This document shows positions 19,233-29,960 of a stretch of 34,019 nucleotides of DNA, piece by piece. The translations under genes and the position numbers were made by a program. The stretch is taken from NCBI GenBank assembly GCA_021828805.1, contig JAJZCZ010000013.1, positions 1 to 34,019 of the forward strand, given 5' to 3'. The notes beneath the pieces were generated by a model that did not search any database, was not told the origin of the DNA, and saw only the letters and a program-made list of their open reading frames with translations. Origin of the DNA: Nitrospirota bacterium (GTDB lineage: Bacteria > Nitrospirota > Leptospirillia > Leptospirillales > Leptospirillaceae). The stretch's first letter is position 1. Each line of letters starts with the position of its first letter.

Positions 19233-20846
19233 CTAAGAGCTCTTCTCGTTGGTCCGGAAGGAGGAGGTCAGGGCAGAGAGCTTTTCCACGATGCCCCGGA
19301 GGCGTTCCACCGCGGGGATTGCGGAGGCCACATCCTGTGCCCGGGCCTCCATGATTTTTGACAGTGAGATCACCGACTCGAGGATGCGGTCGGAGCCCTG
19401 CTTCTGGACCTCGGTCTCCTTCACGATCTTTTCGACATCGTCTCCGGTGGTGCGGACGAGGGAGGCGAGCGCCTCGATGGCGTGTTCGGCGCTGACGGCC
19501 TGAACGCCGCAGGAGGCCAGTGCCGACGCTTCCTTGCGGATGTCGGTCACGGTTTCAGAGATGGATCTCTGGATGGTGGAGATGGCGGCACTGATCTCCT
19601 CGGTGGCATTGGTCGTGGTCTGGGCAAGTTTACGGACTTCGTCGGCGACTACCGCAAATCCCCGGCCCTGTTCTCCGGCCCGGGCGGCCTCGATGGCGGC
19701 ATTCAAGGCCAGGAGGTTGGTCTGGGAGGCGATGGCGGTGATGGAGCCCGCGATGGTCCCGATCTTCTGGCTTGCCTCTTCAAGCTCCGCGATGCGGTTG
19801 GCGAGGCTTGTGATCTCGTTGGAGGAGGAGCGGACCGACTCAAGGACGTTCTGAACCGTTTGGGATCCGGCATTTGCCTCTGCGACCGCCTTTTTTGAGG
19901 CCTGTCCCATTGCAAAGGCCAGAGAACTCTCCTGGCTTGCCTCTTCGGCAAGTCCCCGGGTTTTTTCCCGGACGGCGCCCAGGGTATCGACCGCCTCCAC
20001 AAAGCCCTTCGAGACCGCCTCGAGGACAGAGGAGAGATGGTCTGTCTCATGGGCGATGGACTGGGCATTGGCGTTGAGATCGTGGGTCACCCCCGAAAGC
20101 TCCCCGATCATGCGGTCGATGCTGCGGCCAACCTCTCCCGCTTCGTCCTCTCCGTCAACTCCCGACAGGCTGGTCAGGTCGCGTTTCGAGGCCTGTCGAA
20201 CCGAGGCGGCGGCCTTTTCCAGACGGGTGGCCATGGCCGAGAGCATCCGGAAGTCCCAGAAAAGGGCGACGGCCCAGGCGATAAGGGTCAGAATCTGCAC
20301 CCAGGTCTGTGTCATGCGCCGATGGGAAACGCTCTTGTTGAGTTTGTTGACCTGCCGGGAGATGCCCGCGAAGAGAATACGGGTCTCGGCGACATAGTGG
20401 GAAAAGGCCGGATGGGCGATTTTCCCCCAGAGAATCGGCGCCATGGCTTCGTGATGGTTCTTGATAAGATTAACGATCTGGAGGGAGGTCGAGTGGGCCT
20501 CGTTTCTGTCCCGGATCAGGTTCTTAAGCGGGGTAATCCCTCCCCAGGCCTTCGAGGCATCGATCTTGAGGCGGACCATCTGGACGTGGGAGAGGGCCTT
20601 CATCTGGACGATCTGGGCGGCGGCTTTCTGGAAGTTGTGCTTCGGATCCTCTCCGAGAGCGGTCATGGAACGCTCCATCCGGCCCTCGGAGGACATCATG
20701 AGGGCCAGATCCACAGCCACGTGCTGGAGAGCGGCTTCGGACTCGAGGGATTCCGTGACCTGATGCTGGAGCCAGAGGCCAATCCCGATGTTAATGGAAA
20801 GCATCAGTACCACGATGATGATCGTTTTCTTGATCAGCTTCCTCAT
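19233..20846 (-). CDS. Methyl-accepting chemotaxis protein
   Basis: Signalling hairpin [34 protein letters not shown]; two TM segments bracketing a short periplasmic domain. Confidence 0.95.
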   Translation of the reverse strand: MRKLIKKTIIIVVLMLSINIGIGLWLQHQVTESLESEAALQHVAVDLALMMSSEGRMERSMTALGEDPKHNFQKAAAQIVQMKALSHVQMVRLKIDASKAWGGITPLKNLIRDRNEAHSTSLQIVNLIKNHHEAMAPILWGKIAHPAFSHYVAETRILFAGISRQVNKLNKSVSHRRMTQTWVQILTLIAWAVALFWDFRMLSAMATRLEKAAASVRQASKRDLTSLSGVDGEDEAGEVGRSIDRMIGELSGVTHDLNANAQSIAHETDHLSSVLEAVSKGFVEAVDTLGAVREKTRGLAEEASQESSLAFAMGQASKKAVAEANAGSQTVQNVLESVRSSSNEITSLANRIAELEEASQKIGTIAGSITAIASQTNLLALNAAIEAARAGEQGRGFAVVADEVRKLAQTTTNATEEISAAISTIQRSISETVTDIRKEASALASCGVQAVSAEHAIEALASLVRTTGDDVEKIVKETEVQKQGSDRILESVISLSKIMEARAQDVASAIPAVERLRGIVEKLSALTSSFRTNEKSS

Positions 20847-21192
20847 GTCGATCCTCCCCAGACAGTGTCCATTCGGAAGCGTGGGACGACGTCAGACCTT
20901 TCCTGATTTATGCGAGGGAATCGCGGGAGGCTTCCCGTTTCTTCCCCGGCATAATTCTTGAATCGTGAACGTCTTCCGGGATTTCGGTTGAGTGATGATA
21001 AATCATAATTCTTTTAATTTTCAATACATTTTATAAGAAATTTAAATATACGCTCAGTAACTCTATCGGAGGAGTTCCTGATTTCCATAAGGGGCAAGGG
21101 GAAGGAGAGAGCTAAAAAAAGGTCTTATTTACGGCAATACGGTATCGGAAAGAGGCAATCCCTTCCTTCTTCCAAAATTTCCCCGGTCAGTC

Positions 21193-21221
21193 TTGAACAA
21201 ATTCGTAAAAAACGTTAAGAT
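21193..21221 (+). promoter_or_regulatory. Putative promoter of the ATP synthase operon, TTGAAC-17 bp-TAAGAT
   Basis: TTGAAC 21193-21198, TAAGAT 21216-21221, about 105 bp upstream of the first gene, at the right side of an AT-rich intergenic region. Confidence 0.45.
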
Positions 21222-21327
21222 TAAAAAGATATGCATTTGACGGCAGAACCATGCCATTTTCAGAAGCCGTTGTCGCCCTTTCGGGGCTCCGGCCATCCCA
21301 TCGCGCCACACCCCTGAAGGCTCTCCC

Positions 21328-21555
21328 ATGGACCAGAAGGATAAAGGGGGCTGGTTCATCGCCCGGATCGGTTTTGAACTCGTGGCCGTGACCTTCGTGT
21401 GTGCCGCGGCAGGGTATTTTTTTGACTCCCAGCTGAAGATGAGGTTCTTTCCCGCCCTGTCGCTGACAGGTCTTGTGGCCGGGGGGGCGAGCGGGTTCTG
21501 GCTCGTCTATCAGGAAATGAGCCGCCTCACCGGCGGGGATTCCAAAAAGAAATAG
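21328..21555 (+). CDS. atpI: AtpI/AtpZ-like ATP synthase assembly protein
   Basis: MDQKDKGGWFIARIGFELVAVTFVCAAAGYFFDSQL...ALSLTGLVAGGASGFWLVYQEM, immediately upstream of atpB. Confidence 0.75.
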   Translation: MDQKDKGGWFIARIGFELVAVTFVCAAAGYFFDSQLKMRFFPALSLTGLVAGGASGFWLVYQEMSRLTGGDSKKK

Positions 21556-21606
21556 CTCGGACGACAACTCCGGAACAGGGAATTGTGTCGGCCGGCTTGT
21601 CCGCAA

Positions 21607-22353
21607 ATGGAGGAAATGTTGCAAGGCAATCCGCTTGAAGAGTTCTTTCTCCATCCCATCATCAGACTGCATCTCCTGGGATTCGACATCTCGATTACCC
21701 AGGCGGTGGTCTCCATGTGGCTCTGCGTCGGCATTGCCGCCGTCGTCTCCCTTTACTTCGCCCGGGGAGCGGCTCTCGTTCCCGGACGTCTCCAGGCAGG
21801 CGTGGAGATGCTCTTTGAGACGATGACGGCGATCGTTGACGAAAACGTGGGAGAGGAAAACAGGAAGAAGTTTCTCCTTCCTATTTTCACCCTCTTTCTC
21901 TTCGTCTTCCTCGGGAACTTCCTGGGGCTGATCCCCGGGGTCTACACGGTGACCTCCCAGATCATCCTCACAGGTGTGATGGCCGTGACGGTCTATCTTC
22001 TGAGCCTTCTCATCGGGTTCGGTCGCCACGGGATCAAGTTCCTTTCCATTCTTGTCCCCGAGGGTGTGCCCGGCTGGATGATGCCCCTGGTCATTCCCAT
22101 CGAGATCATTTCCCAGCTCGCCCGTCCCCTTTCCCTGGCGGTTCGTCTCTTCGCCAACATGACGGCGGGACATACCATTCTCTTTGTCCTTTTCACCCTG
22201 ACGACCTCTCTGGCGATCTATCTCAAGTGGTTGCCATTTTCCATCTCGGTTGTCCTGTATCTTTTGGAAGTCCTGGTCGCTTTCATCCAGGCTTATATCT
22301 TCGCCGTGCTCTCGGCTGTATACCTCGGCCAGGCGATGAAATTGAACCACTAA
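21607..22353 (+). CDS. atpB: F0F1 ATP synthase subunit a
   Basis: ISQLARPLSLAVRLFANMTAGHTI essential-arginine helix; LEVLVAFIQAYIFAVLSAVYLGQA. The ORF opens at 21583; an internal ATG at 21607 is the likely start. Confidence 0.95.
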   Translation: MEEMLQGNPLEEFFLHPIIRLHLLGFDISITQAVVSMWLCVGIAAVVSLYFARGAALVPGRLQAGVEMLFETMTAIVDENVGEENRKKFLLPIFTLFLFVFLGNFLGLIPGVYTVTSQIILTGVMAVTVYLLSLLIGFGRHGIKFLSILVPEGVPGWMMPLVIPIEIISQLARPLSLAVRLFANMTAGHTILFVLFTLTTSLAIYLKWLPFSISVVLYLLEVLVAFIQAYIFAVLSAVYLGQAMKLNH

Positions 22354-22377
22354 CGATCCTTCAGGAGGAAATTTTTC

Positions 22378-22608
22378 ATGGATGTGCATGCAGCAGCGTT
22401 GATCGGTATGGGTGCGGCCGCTATCGGTGTCGCCGGGTCGGGAGCCGGAATCGGTTACATCTTCGGTAAGATGATCGAAGCCGTGGCGAGACAGCCCGAG
22501 ATCGAGGGCCGGGTATCGAAGTACATGTGGCTCGGATTTGCCCTTTCCGAAGCCGTGGCTCTCTACGCGCTCGTGATCGCCTTCATCATCATGGGTCTCA
22601 GAAAGTAG
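22378..22608 (+). CDS. atpE: F0F1 ATP synthase subunit c
   Basis: Two-helix hairpin; ARQPEIEG loop; FALSEAVALYALVIAFIIM with essential Glu. Confidence 0.96.
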   Translation: MDVHAAALIGMGAAAIGVAGSGAGIGYIFGKMIEAVARQPEIEGRVSKYMWLGFALSEAVALYALVIAFIIMGLRK

Positions 22609-22690
22609 TCAACGTTCGGGTCCGGTCTTTTTCGTTGAGACCATCATGTTCACCGCCGAACGGAGGGATTGATCTCCGTCGGCCGGACCC
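22594..22690 (+). promoter_or_regulatory. Inverted-repeat-rich atpE-atpF junction (several nested/competing stems)
   Basis: Stem 1 GGTCTC...AACG (22594-22614) vs CGTTGAGACC (22633-22642); stem 2 GCCG-A-ACGGAG-GGATTGAT-CTCCGT-CGGC (22655-22683); long-range GGGTCCGG (22618-22625) / CCGGACCC (22683-22690). Confidence 0.5.
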
Positions 22691-22717
22691 CCATCGCGGA
22701 AGATAAAGGAACGGGCC

Positions 22718-23224
22718 ATGCCTCAGTTTGATTCTCAGTTTTTTCCGTCGACCGTCTTCTGGTCGCTGGTCTCCTTTGCCCTGATGCTCTTTATTGTAGG
22801 GAAGTATCTTTATCCCTCCCTCTTGCGCATTCTCGACGAGCGCCGGACCAAGGTGACATCCGACATGGATGCCGCCAGAAAGAGCCGGGAAGAGGCGGAA
22901 AAGCTTCTGGCCGAACAGCGCGATCTTCTTGAAAAAGCGCGCGCCCAGGCCGAGAACATGATTCGCCAGGCGGAAGAGATGGCGCGGACGCTCCGGGAGG
23001 AGCGGGAGAAGGAAGTCGCCCAGTCGGTGAAAGCCGAGCTTGACAAGGCGACGGCCCAGATCGCCGCCGACCGGGAGAAGATGAAGGCGGAGCTTCGGAC
23101 CGAGACGGTGACCCTCGTGGTGAGAAGCCTCGAGACGATCCTCGAGGAAACCCTCTCCGACACCCAGAAAGTCGTTTACATCAACAAGGCCATGAAGGCC
23201 ATCGACGAACGGAAGGCCGGCTGA
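22718..23224 (+). CDS. atpF: F0F1 ATP synthase subunit b
   Basis: N-terminal TM then long charged coiled coil (ILDERRTKVTSDMDAARKSREEAEKLLAEQRDLLEKARAQAENMI). Confidence 0.94.
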   Translation: MPQFDSQFFPSTVFWSLVSFALMLFIVGKYLYPSLLRILDERRTKVTSDMDAARKSREEAEKLLAEQRDLLEKARAQAENMIRQAEEMARTLREEREKEVAQSVKAELDKATAQIAADREKMKAELRTETVTLVVRSLETILEETLSDTQKVVYINKAMKAIDERKAG

Positions 23225-23829
23225 TGTCTGCCGCTGTCAATCCGCGTTTTCTGGACCGATGGGTTCAGACTCTCTCCGAGGCGATCGGAACCGATGAGGG
23301 GCGGCTCGGCCGATGGATCGATTTCATCGCCCTGGCGGAGTCCCTCAGGCATTTTCGGCCGCTCAGAAGCTTTGCCCTTGACGGGCGGGTTTCTCTGGCC
23401 GAGAAGGTCACTTTTTTCCGGGATTTCTGTGCCCAGAGACTGGGTGATCGCCTTCCCGAAAAGCCGGAATCCCTGATCGTCCCCCTCATGGAAGGGAACC
23501 TTTGGGAGGCCCTTTCAACGCTGAGAGACCGGATCGAGAAATCGTTCGATCTCCGGACCGGTCAGGTAAGGGTCGACATTCTCTCTGCTGCCGATCTGTC
23601 GGGCGAGGACAAGAAGCGGGTTCTTGATACCGTTTCCCGTTTTGTCAACGGACCGGAGTTTCGGAAGGATTCGCAGGGGGCTGCAGGATCATTGACGGTG
23701 CGACCCACCTTTTTGGTCCGGCCAGAACTTCTTGCGGGACTTGAGATCAGAATCGGATCGCGGGTGTGGGATGCCAGTCTTTCCTCCCGTCTTCGCGAAC
23801 TCGAAAGACAGCTGCTCAAATCGGCCTGA
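23224..23829 (+). CDS. atpH: F0F1 ATP synthase subunit delta
   Basis: Position between atpF and atpA; C-terminal RPTFLVRPELLAGLEIRIGSRVWDASLSSRLRELERQL. Confidence 0.92.
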   Translation: MSAAVNPRFLDRWVQTLSEAIGTDEGRLGRWIDFIALAESLRHFRPLRSFALDGRVSLAEKVTFFRDFCAQRLGDRLPEKPESLIVPLMEGNLWEALSTLRDRIEKSFDLRTGQVRVDILSAADLSGEDKKRVLDTVSRFVNGPEFRKDSQGAAGSLTVRPTFLVRPELLAGLEIRIGSRVWDASLSSRLRELERQLLKSA

Positions 23830-23913
23830 CGAGCCGGAAGGCTTCTGTCGGCTGGACGTTATTCGGAAGATAGCCCGCCGGGGCGGGTGTCATTAAACTC
23901 ATACGAGGGTGCC

Positions 23914-25416
23914 TTGAAAAGTTCAGAGATCACTGAAAGCTTGATGAAAAACCTGGGAAGCTTCAAGGGAGGAGTTGAAACCTCGAACCGGGGAACGATC
24001 CTCTCCTCGGGAGACGGGATCCTCCGCATTTCGGGTCTGGAAAAGGCGATGTCGGGCGAGATGCTCGAGCTCATCAAGGGAGGGACCGCCCTGGTTCTCA
24101 ACCTTGAAGAGAACGAAATCGGCGCCGTGATCCTTGAAGGCGGAGAGAACGCCGTCGTCGGTGACGAGGTCCGGACCACCGGAAAAATCATGGAAGTTCC
24201 TGTGGGTCCTGGTCTTGTTGGCCGCGTGGTGAACCCCATGGGCGAGCCCCTCGACGGAAAAGGCCCGGTCAAGGCCGAGATGCAGTCCCCCATCGAGAAG
24301 ATCGCCCCCGGCGTGTCCACCCGTAAATCTGTGTCGGTCCCTCTCCAGACCGGTGTCAAGGCAATCGATGCCATGATTCCCGTGGGTCGCGGACAGCGCG
24401 AGCTCATCATCGGAGACCGTCAGACCGGAAAGACCACCATCGCCCTCGACACCATCATCAACCAGAAGGGCAACAACGTCATCTGCATCTATGTGGCGAT
24501 CGGCCAGAAGGCCTCGAGCGTCGTCAACGTCATCCGGACCCTCGAAAAGCACGGCGCGATGGAGTACACGATCGTCGTCTCCGCCTCTGCGGCTGAGTCG
24601 GCGGCCCTCCAGTACATCGCCCCCTACGCGGGATGCGCGATGGGCGAATACTTCCGTGATCGTGGCATGGATGCCCTCATCGTCTATGATGATCTGACCA
24701 AGCATGCCTGGGCCTACCGCCAGATGTCCCTTCTTCTCCGGCGTCCTCCAGGCCGCGAAGCCTATCCTGGAGACGTCTTCTATCTCCATTCCCGACTTCT
24801 GGAGCGTGCCGCCCGTCTCAATGAAAAGAGTGGAGGAGGATCCCTCACCGCCCTCCCCATCATTGAAACCCAGGCGGGAGACGTTTCGGCCTTCGTTCCG
24901 ACGAATGTCATCTCCATCACCGACGGGCAGATCTATCTCGAAACCGACCTGTTCTATTCGGGTATCCGTCCCGCCATCAACCCGGGAATCTCCGTCTCCC
25001 GCGTCGGCGGTGCCGCCCAGATCAAAGCCATGAAGCAGGTGGCCGGGAAGATGCGTCTTGAGATGGCCCAGTTCAGAGAGCTGGCCGCCTTCGCCCAGTT
25101 CGCCTCCGATCTCGACAAGACCACGCGGGATCAGATCGAGCGCGGTCTCAGACTCACCGAGATTCTGAAGCAGTCTCACTATTCGCCTCTTCCGGTGGAG
25201 AAGCAGGTTGCCATCATCTTTGCCGTGACCAACGGCTTCCTCGACAAGGTGGCTCCCGCCCGGGTTGGCGCCTTCGAGAAGGAGTTCCATCTCTTCCTCG
25301 ATAGCCGTCACGCGGCCATTCTTCAGGCAATCCGGGAAGAAAAGACACTCTCCGACGCCACGGTGGCGAACCTTAAGGCGGCTCTTACCGAGTTCTCCGC
25401 CGCATTCAACGGATAG
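23914..25416 (+). CDS. atpA: F0F1 ATP synthase subunit alpha
   Basis: [69 protein letters not shown] 23914 follows GAGGGTG; the ORF opens at 23887. Confidence 0.97.
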   Translation: MKSSEITESLMKNLGSFKGGVETSNRGTILSSGDGILRISGLEKAMSGEMLELIKGGTALVLNLEENEIGAVILEGGENAVVGDEVRTTGKIMEVPVGPGLVGRVVNPMGEPLDGKGPVKAEMQSPIEKIAPGVSTRKSVSVPLQTGVKAIDAMIPVGRGQRELIIGDRQTGKTTIALDTIINQKGNNVICIYVAIGQKASSVVNVIRTLEKHGAMEYTIVVSASAAESAALQYIAPYAGCAMGEYFRDRGMDALIVYDDLTKHAWAYRQMSLLLRRPPGREAYPGDVFYLHSRLLERAARLNEKSGGGSLTALPIIETQAGDVSAFVPTNVISITDGQIYLETDLFYSGIRPAINPGISVSRVGGAAQIKAMKQVAGKMRLEMAQFRELAAFAQFASDLDKTTRDQIERGLRLTEILKQSHYSPLPVEKQVAIIFAVTNGFLDKVAPARVGAFEKEFHLFLDSRHAAILQAIREEKTLSDATVANLKAALTEFSAAFNG

Positions 25417-25420
25417 GACC

Positions 25421-26299
25421 ATGCCCTCACTTCGATCGATCCGAGGCCGAATCAAGTCGGTCAAGAATACGCGCCAGATTACCAAGGCCATGGAGATGGT
25501 GGCTTCGGCCAAGATGCGCAAGGCCCAGGCCCGGGTTCGGGATACCCGTCCCTACGCCGAGAAGATCCGGGAGCTCATGAACCGGCTCTCCGCCATCGAA
25601 AGCCATCGCCCCAATCCGTTTTTTCAGGTTCGTCCCGCGGCGACCGTCGGCATTATTCTCGTCTCGACCGACCGGGGCCTTTGCGGTCCGATCAACGCCA
25701 ATGTTTTCAAGATGGTGACCCGGTTCATGGCCGAGCGGCCCAATGTGAAATTCGAATTCGTGGTCGTCGGAAAGAAGGGACAGGACTTCATCCGCCGGGG
25801 CGGATACAAGGCGGTCGGGTCGGTCACCGGCATCAAGGATCGGGGACAGATCGAAGAGATTCTTCCGGCCACCCAGGTGGCGATCGAGGAATTCACCAAT
25901 GGGCGCTGGGATGAGGCCTGGGTCTTCTATACGGAATTTGTCTCCACCCTGTCCCAGAAGGCCCGCTCGGAGCAGCTGCTTCCCATCGTGCCGGAGAAGG
26001 GGGCCGACGGCTTGAAGAAGCCCTCCCCCTTCCTTGGAGAATACCTCTACGAGCCCGATACGGCGGAGATTCTCGATGTGCTGATCCCCCGCTACTTCGA
26101 GACGCTTGTCTTCCAGCGGGTCATGGAGAATTTCGCCAGCGAATACAGTGCCCGGATGATGGCGATGAGAAACGCCACCTCCAACGCCAAGGAAGTGATC
26201 TACGAGATGACGCTGATCTACAACAAGCTCCGCCAGGCGGCGATTACCCGGGAAATTTCCGAGATCGCCTCGGGAGCCGATGCGGTCCAGCAGGGATAG
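25421..26299 (+). CDS. atpG: F0F1 ATP synthase subunit gamma
   Basis: MPSLRSIRGRIKSVKNTRQITKAMEMVASAKMRKAQ; C-terminal ARMMAMRNATSNAKEVIYEMTLIYNKLRQAAITREISEIASGADA. Confidence 0.96.
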   Translation: MPSLRSIRGRIKSVKNTRQITKAMEMVASAKMRKAQARVRDTRPYAEKIRELMNRLSAIESHRPNPFFQVRPAATVGIILVSTDRGLCGPINANVFKMVTRFMAERPNVKFEFVVVGKKGQDFIRRGGYKAVGSVTGIKDRGQIEEILPATQVAIEEFTNGRWDEAWVFYTEFVSTLSQKARSEQLLPIVPEKGADGLKKPSPFLGEYLYEPDTAEILDVLIPRYFETLVFQRVMENFASEYSARMMAMRNATSNAKEVIYEMTLIYNKLRQAAITREISEIASGADAVQQG

Positions 26300-26341
26300 T
26301 CCCACGCAAAATCACGGCCTGATCCCAGAGGGACAGGTTAG

Positions 26342-27760
<1,419 letters not shown>

Positions 27761-27763
27761 ACG

Positions 27764-28198
27764 ATGGCGTTTATGCTTTCGCTCCTTACCCAGGAGCGGG
27801 TCCTTGTGACCGAGGAAGTCGACTTCGTGAAGGCGAAGGGGGTGGACGGCGAGTTCGGGGTTCTGACCGGACATACCCCGTTCATCAGTCTGCTCGATCC
27901 CGGGGAGCTCGTTGTCCGCAAGGGGGAGACCCTTTACTCCTATTATGTCAGCGGGGGTGTGGCCGAGGTTCTTCCCAAGTCCATGATTGTCCTGGCCAAT
28001 ACCGTTGAGCGGGCCGACGAAATCGACACGCAACTGGCTCAGACCGCACGAAAGAACGCGGAAGAGGCTTTGTCGAAGCCGATCTCGGAGGCGGAGCGCC
28101 GTACCTATCTTCTCGAAATCAAGCGGGAAAACGTCCGCCTTTCCATTGCGAACCGGAGACACTCCTCCCGTCATCCCGGACAGATTTCCGAAGAATAG
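27764..28198 (+). CDS. atpC: F0F1 ATP synthase subunit epsilon
   Basis: FVKAKGVDGEFGVLTGHTPFISLLDPGELVVRKGE; follows atpD. Confidence 0.94.
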   Translation: MAFMLSLLTQERVLVTEEVDFVKAKGVDGEFGVLTGHTPFISLLDPGELVVRKGETLYSYYVSGGVAEVLPKSMIVLANTVERADEIDTQLAQTARKNAEEALSKPISEAERRTYLLEIKRENVRLSIANRRHSSRHPGQISEE

Positions 28199-28262
28199 CC
28201 TCAGAACTCCCTCTTCTGTTCTTTATCAAACCCATGCTCAGAGCCTTATTTTTGAGGAAGTC

Positions 28263-28294
28263 CGGGGGCGTTTCCAGACGCCCCCGCGTCTTTT
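28263..28294 (+). terminator. Candidate intrinsic terminator of the atp operon
   Basis: CGGGGGCGT-TTCCAG-ACGCCCCCG (perfect 9-bp stem, 6-nt loop) followed by CGTCTTTT. Confidence 0.65.
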
Positions 28295-28461
28295 CCCCTC
28301 ATCTTCCATCAAAAGACCGTCGAGATATCTTCCTTGGCCAGACTCCTTACTCCAAGAATGTAGAGAGTTCACTTTGGGGGTCAAGACACTCTTTCTAAGA
28401 CAATTTTCTGAAATTTTTTAACTTTTCCAGTTCTTAAAACCTCCTGGCAATAAGGAATTGT

Positions 28462-29481
28462 GTGGAAAAAAGAAGAAAAGCGTCCATGGCGTCACATCCT
28501 CATGACAGGATGTTCAAAAAATCTCTTCAGAATCCCGCTGTTCTGGAGGGCATCCTGAAGCAGTTTGTTCCGGTTGAGATCCTGCCCTACCTCGACAATG
28601 CCACGCTCCGCTTCTGCGACAGGGAGTCGGAAGGAATCAGGGGAGGCCGGAAGAACTTCGATCTGGTGGTGGAGGCGGCCCGGGAAGAAAGTACCTTCCG
28701 GATCCAGATTGTCGTTGAACACAAGTCCTGGAAGGATCCGGGGAGCCTTTTCCAGATTCTGGAGTACAAAACGGCTCTCTGGGCGAGACAGCGGCGGGAC
28801 AAGAAGGATCTCACGCCGATCCTTCCGATCCTCTTCTACCACGGAACGAATCCCTGGAAAGGAGAGAGAAGCTTTCAGGGGGTGTTCCAGTTTCCTGCAG
28901 AGTTTCGGAGTGTGTGTGCCGATTTCTCTCCGGTTTTTGTCGATCTTGCCCTGGAAGAAGAGAAGGCTCTTCTTGACCGTGCTCCAAACCTTGAGACGGC
29001 CCTCGTCTTGGCTGCGCTCAAATATTCGCGACATAGAAAAAAGATGGAGGAGGCGATCCGGACCCTCTTCGAAGACCGGACGCCGGGGAAGACAATTCTG
29101 ATCGATCCGGTTCTTTTGGGTGATGTGATAGAATATTACGCAAGTGTGTTTGGATTTAACGATCCTGACGAACTTGAAGGAGCCATTGAATCAATATTCG
29201 GGAGGGAGGCCGTGATGACAGCCGTGGACAAAATTCGCCGGGAGGAACGTGAGAAGGGGGTTATCCAAGGGATCGAGAAAGGGATTGAGAAAGGGATTGA
29301 GCAAGGGATTGAGAGGGGGATCGCGAAGGGGAGGGTTGAGCGGGATATCGCATTGGCCACCAAGCTTCTCTCCCGTGGACAGTCCCCTGAAGAGGTTGCC
29401 GCCCTTCTCGACCGGGATTCCGACTGGGTGAGAAAGGTCGTCCAGACTTCGCAGGGGATTTCCCCCGCTTCGTCCCCCTGA
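28462..29481 (+). CDS. Rpn family recombination-promoting nuclease / PD-(D/E)XK transposase-31-like protein
   Basis: HDRMFKKSLQNPAVLEGILKQFVP; NFDLVVEAAREESTFRIQIVVEHKSWKDPGSLFQILEYKTALW; PILPILFYHG; C-terminal GI(E/A)(K/Q/R)G repeats. Confidence 0.82.
   Translation: MEKRRKASMASHPHDRMFKKSLQNPAVLEGILKQFVPVEILPYLDNATLRFCDRESEGIRGGRKNFDLVVEAAREESTFRIQIVVEHKSWKDPGSLFQILEYKTALWARQRRDKKDLTPILPILFYHGTNPWKGERSFQGVFQFPAEFRSVCADFSPVFVDLALEEEKALLDRAPNLETALVLAALKYSRHRKKMEEAIRTLFEDRTPGKTILIDPVLLGDVIEYYASVFGFNDPDELEGAIESIFGREAVMTAVDKIRREEREKGVIQGIEKGIEKGIEQGIERGIAKGRVERDIALATKLLSRGQSPEEVAALLDRDSDWVRKVVQTSQGISPASSP
29269..29328 (+). repeat. In-frame tandem repeat, five 12-nt units of consensus GGGATTGAGAAA
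   Basis: GGGATCGAGAAA GGGATTGAGAAA GGGATTGAGCAA GGGATTGAGAGG GGGATCGCGAAG, encoding GIEK GIEK GIEQ GIER GIAK. Confidence 0.9.
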
Positions 29482-29679
29482 TCTCCAGATATTAGAGGGA
29501 GATTCTGGCGAGCGCTCTCGCATCCCTCCCTGAACTCTTCCCCTCCTTGAAATCCTCTCTCCAGGACAAAATTCTGTGCTGTTTTGACAGAAACCTTCAC
29601 TTTATCGCCACTTTCTCCGGACATCCGGATGTCCTTGTAGTTTTTCTGTTTTTTAAAAGCCTTGTGCCATCTTGCTGTT

Positions 29680-29707
29680 TTGCCTTTCACTCCCGTTCTG
29701 CTAAGAT
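29680..29707 (+). promoter_or_regulatory. Putative promoter TTGCCT-16 bp-TAAGAT
   Basis: TTGCCT 29680-29685; TAAGAT 29702-29707; upstream of the ATG at 29733. Confidence 0.35.
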
Positions 29708-29732
29708 GGGAGGTATCAGAAGGGGTGACAGT

Positions 29733-29939
29733 ATGGTCTATGACTGGGTTTTTCTCATTGTTGGTGGATTCGGAGCTCTTTATTCCATTCGCCTGCTTCT
29801 TCGCCACGAACGGCGAGAAAAATGGGCGGCCTATCTTTTTTCCTCCCTGCTTCTTTTCCTTTGGGGACTTTTTTCTCTGTCTCCCGCGCGAACCGGGATC
29901 TTGAAGGCCTTGAACAGGACCTTCCTCGGAAACTCCTGA
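29733..29939 (+). CDS. Small (68 aa) membrane protein, function unknown
   Basis: MVYDWVFLIVGGFGALYSIRLLLRHERREKWAAYLFSSLLLFLWGLFSLSPARTGILKALNRTFLGNS: two hydrophobic segments; AGAAGGGG RBS upstream; immediately before glgC. Confidence 0.6.
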   Translation: MVYDWVFLIVGGFGALYSIRLLLRHERREKWAAYLFSSLLLFLWGLFSLSPARTGILKALNRTFLGNS

Positions 29940-29960
29940 CATAACCTCCTGGAGGTGACC

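Noticed and set aside
23923-25521. 532-aa minus-strand ORF antisense to atpA
   Set aside because: Shadow ORF of atpA; no domain signature.
29269-29328. Possible CRISPR-like array
   Set aside because: Units are 12 nt without spacers and lie in frame inside a coding sequence; a coding tandem repeat.
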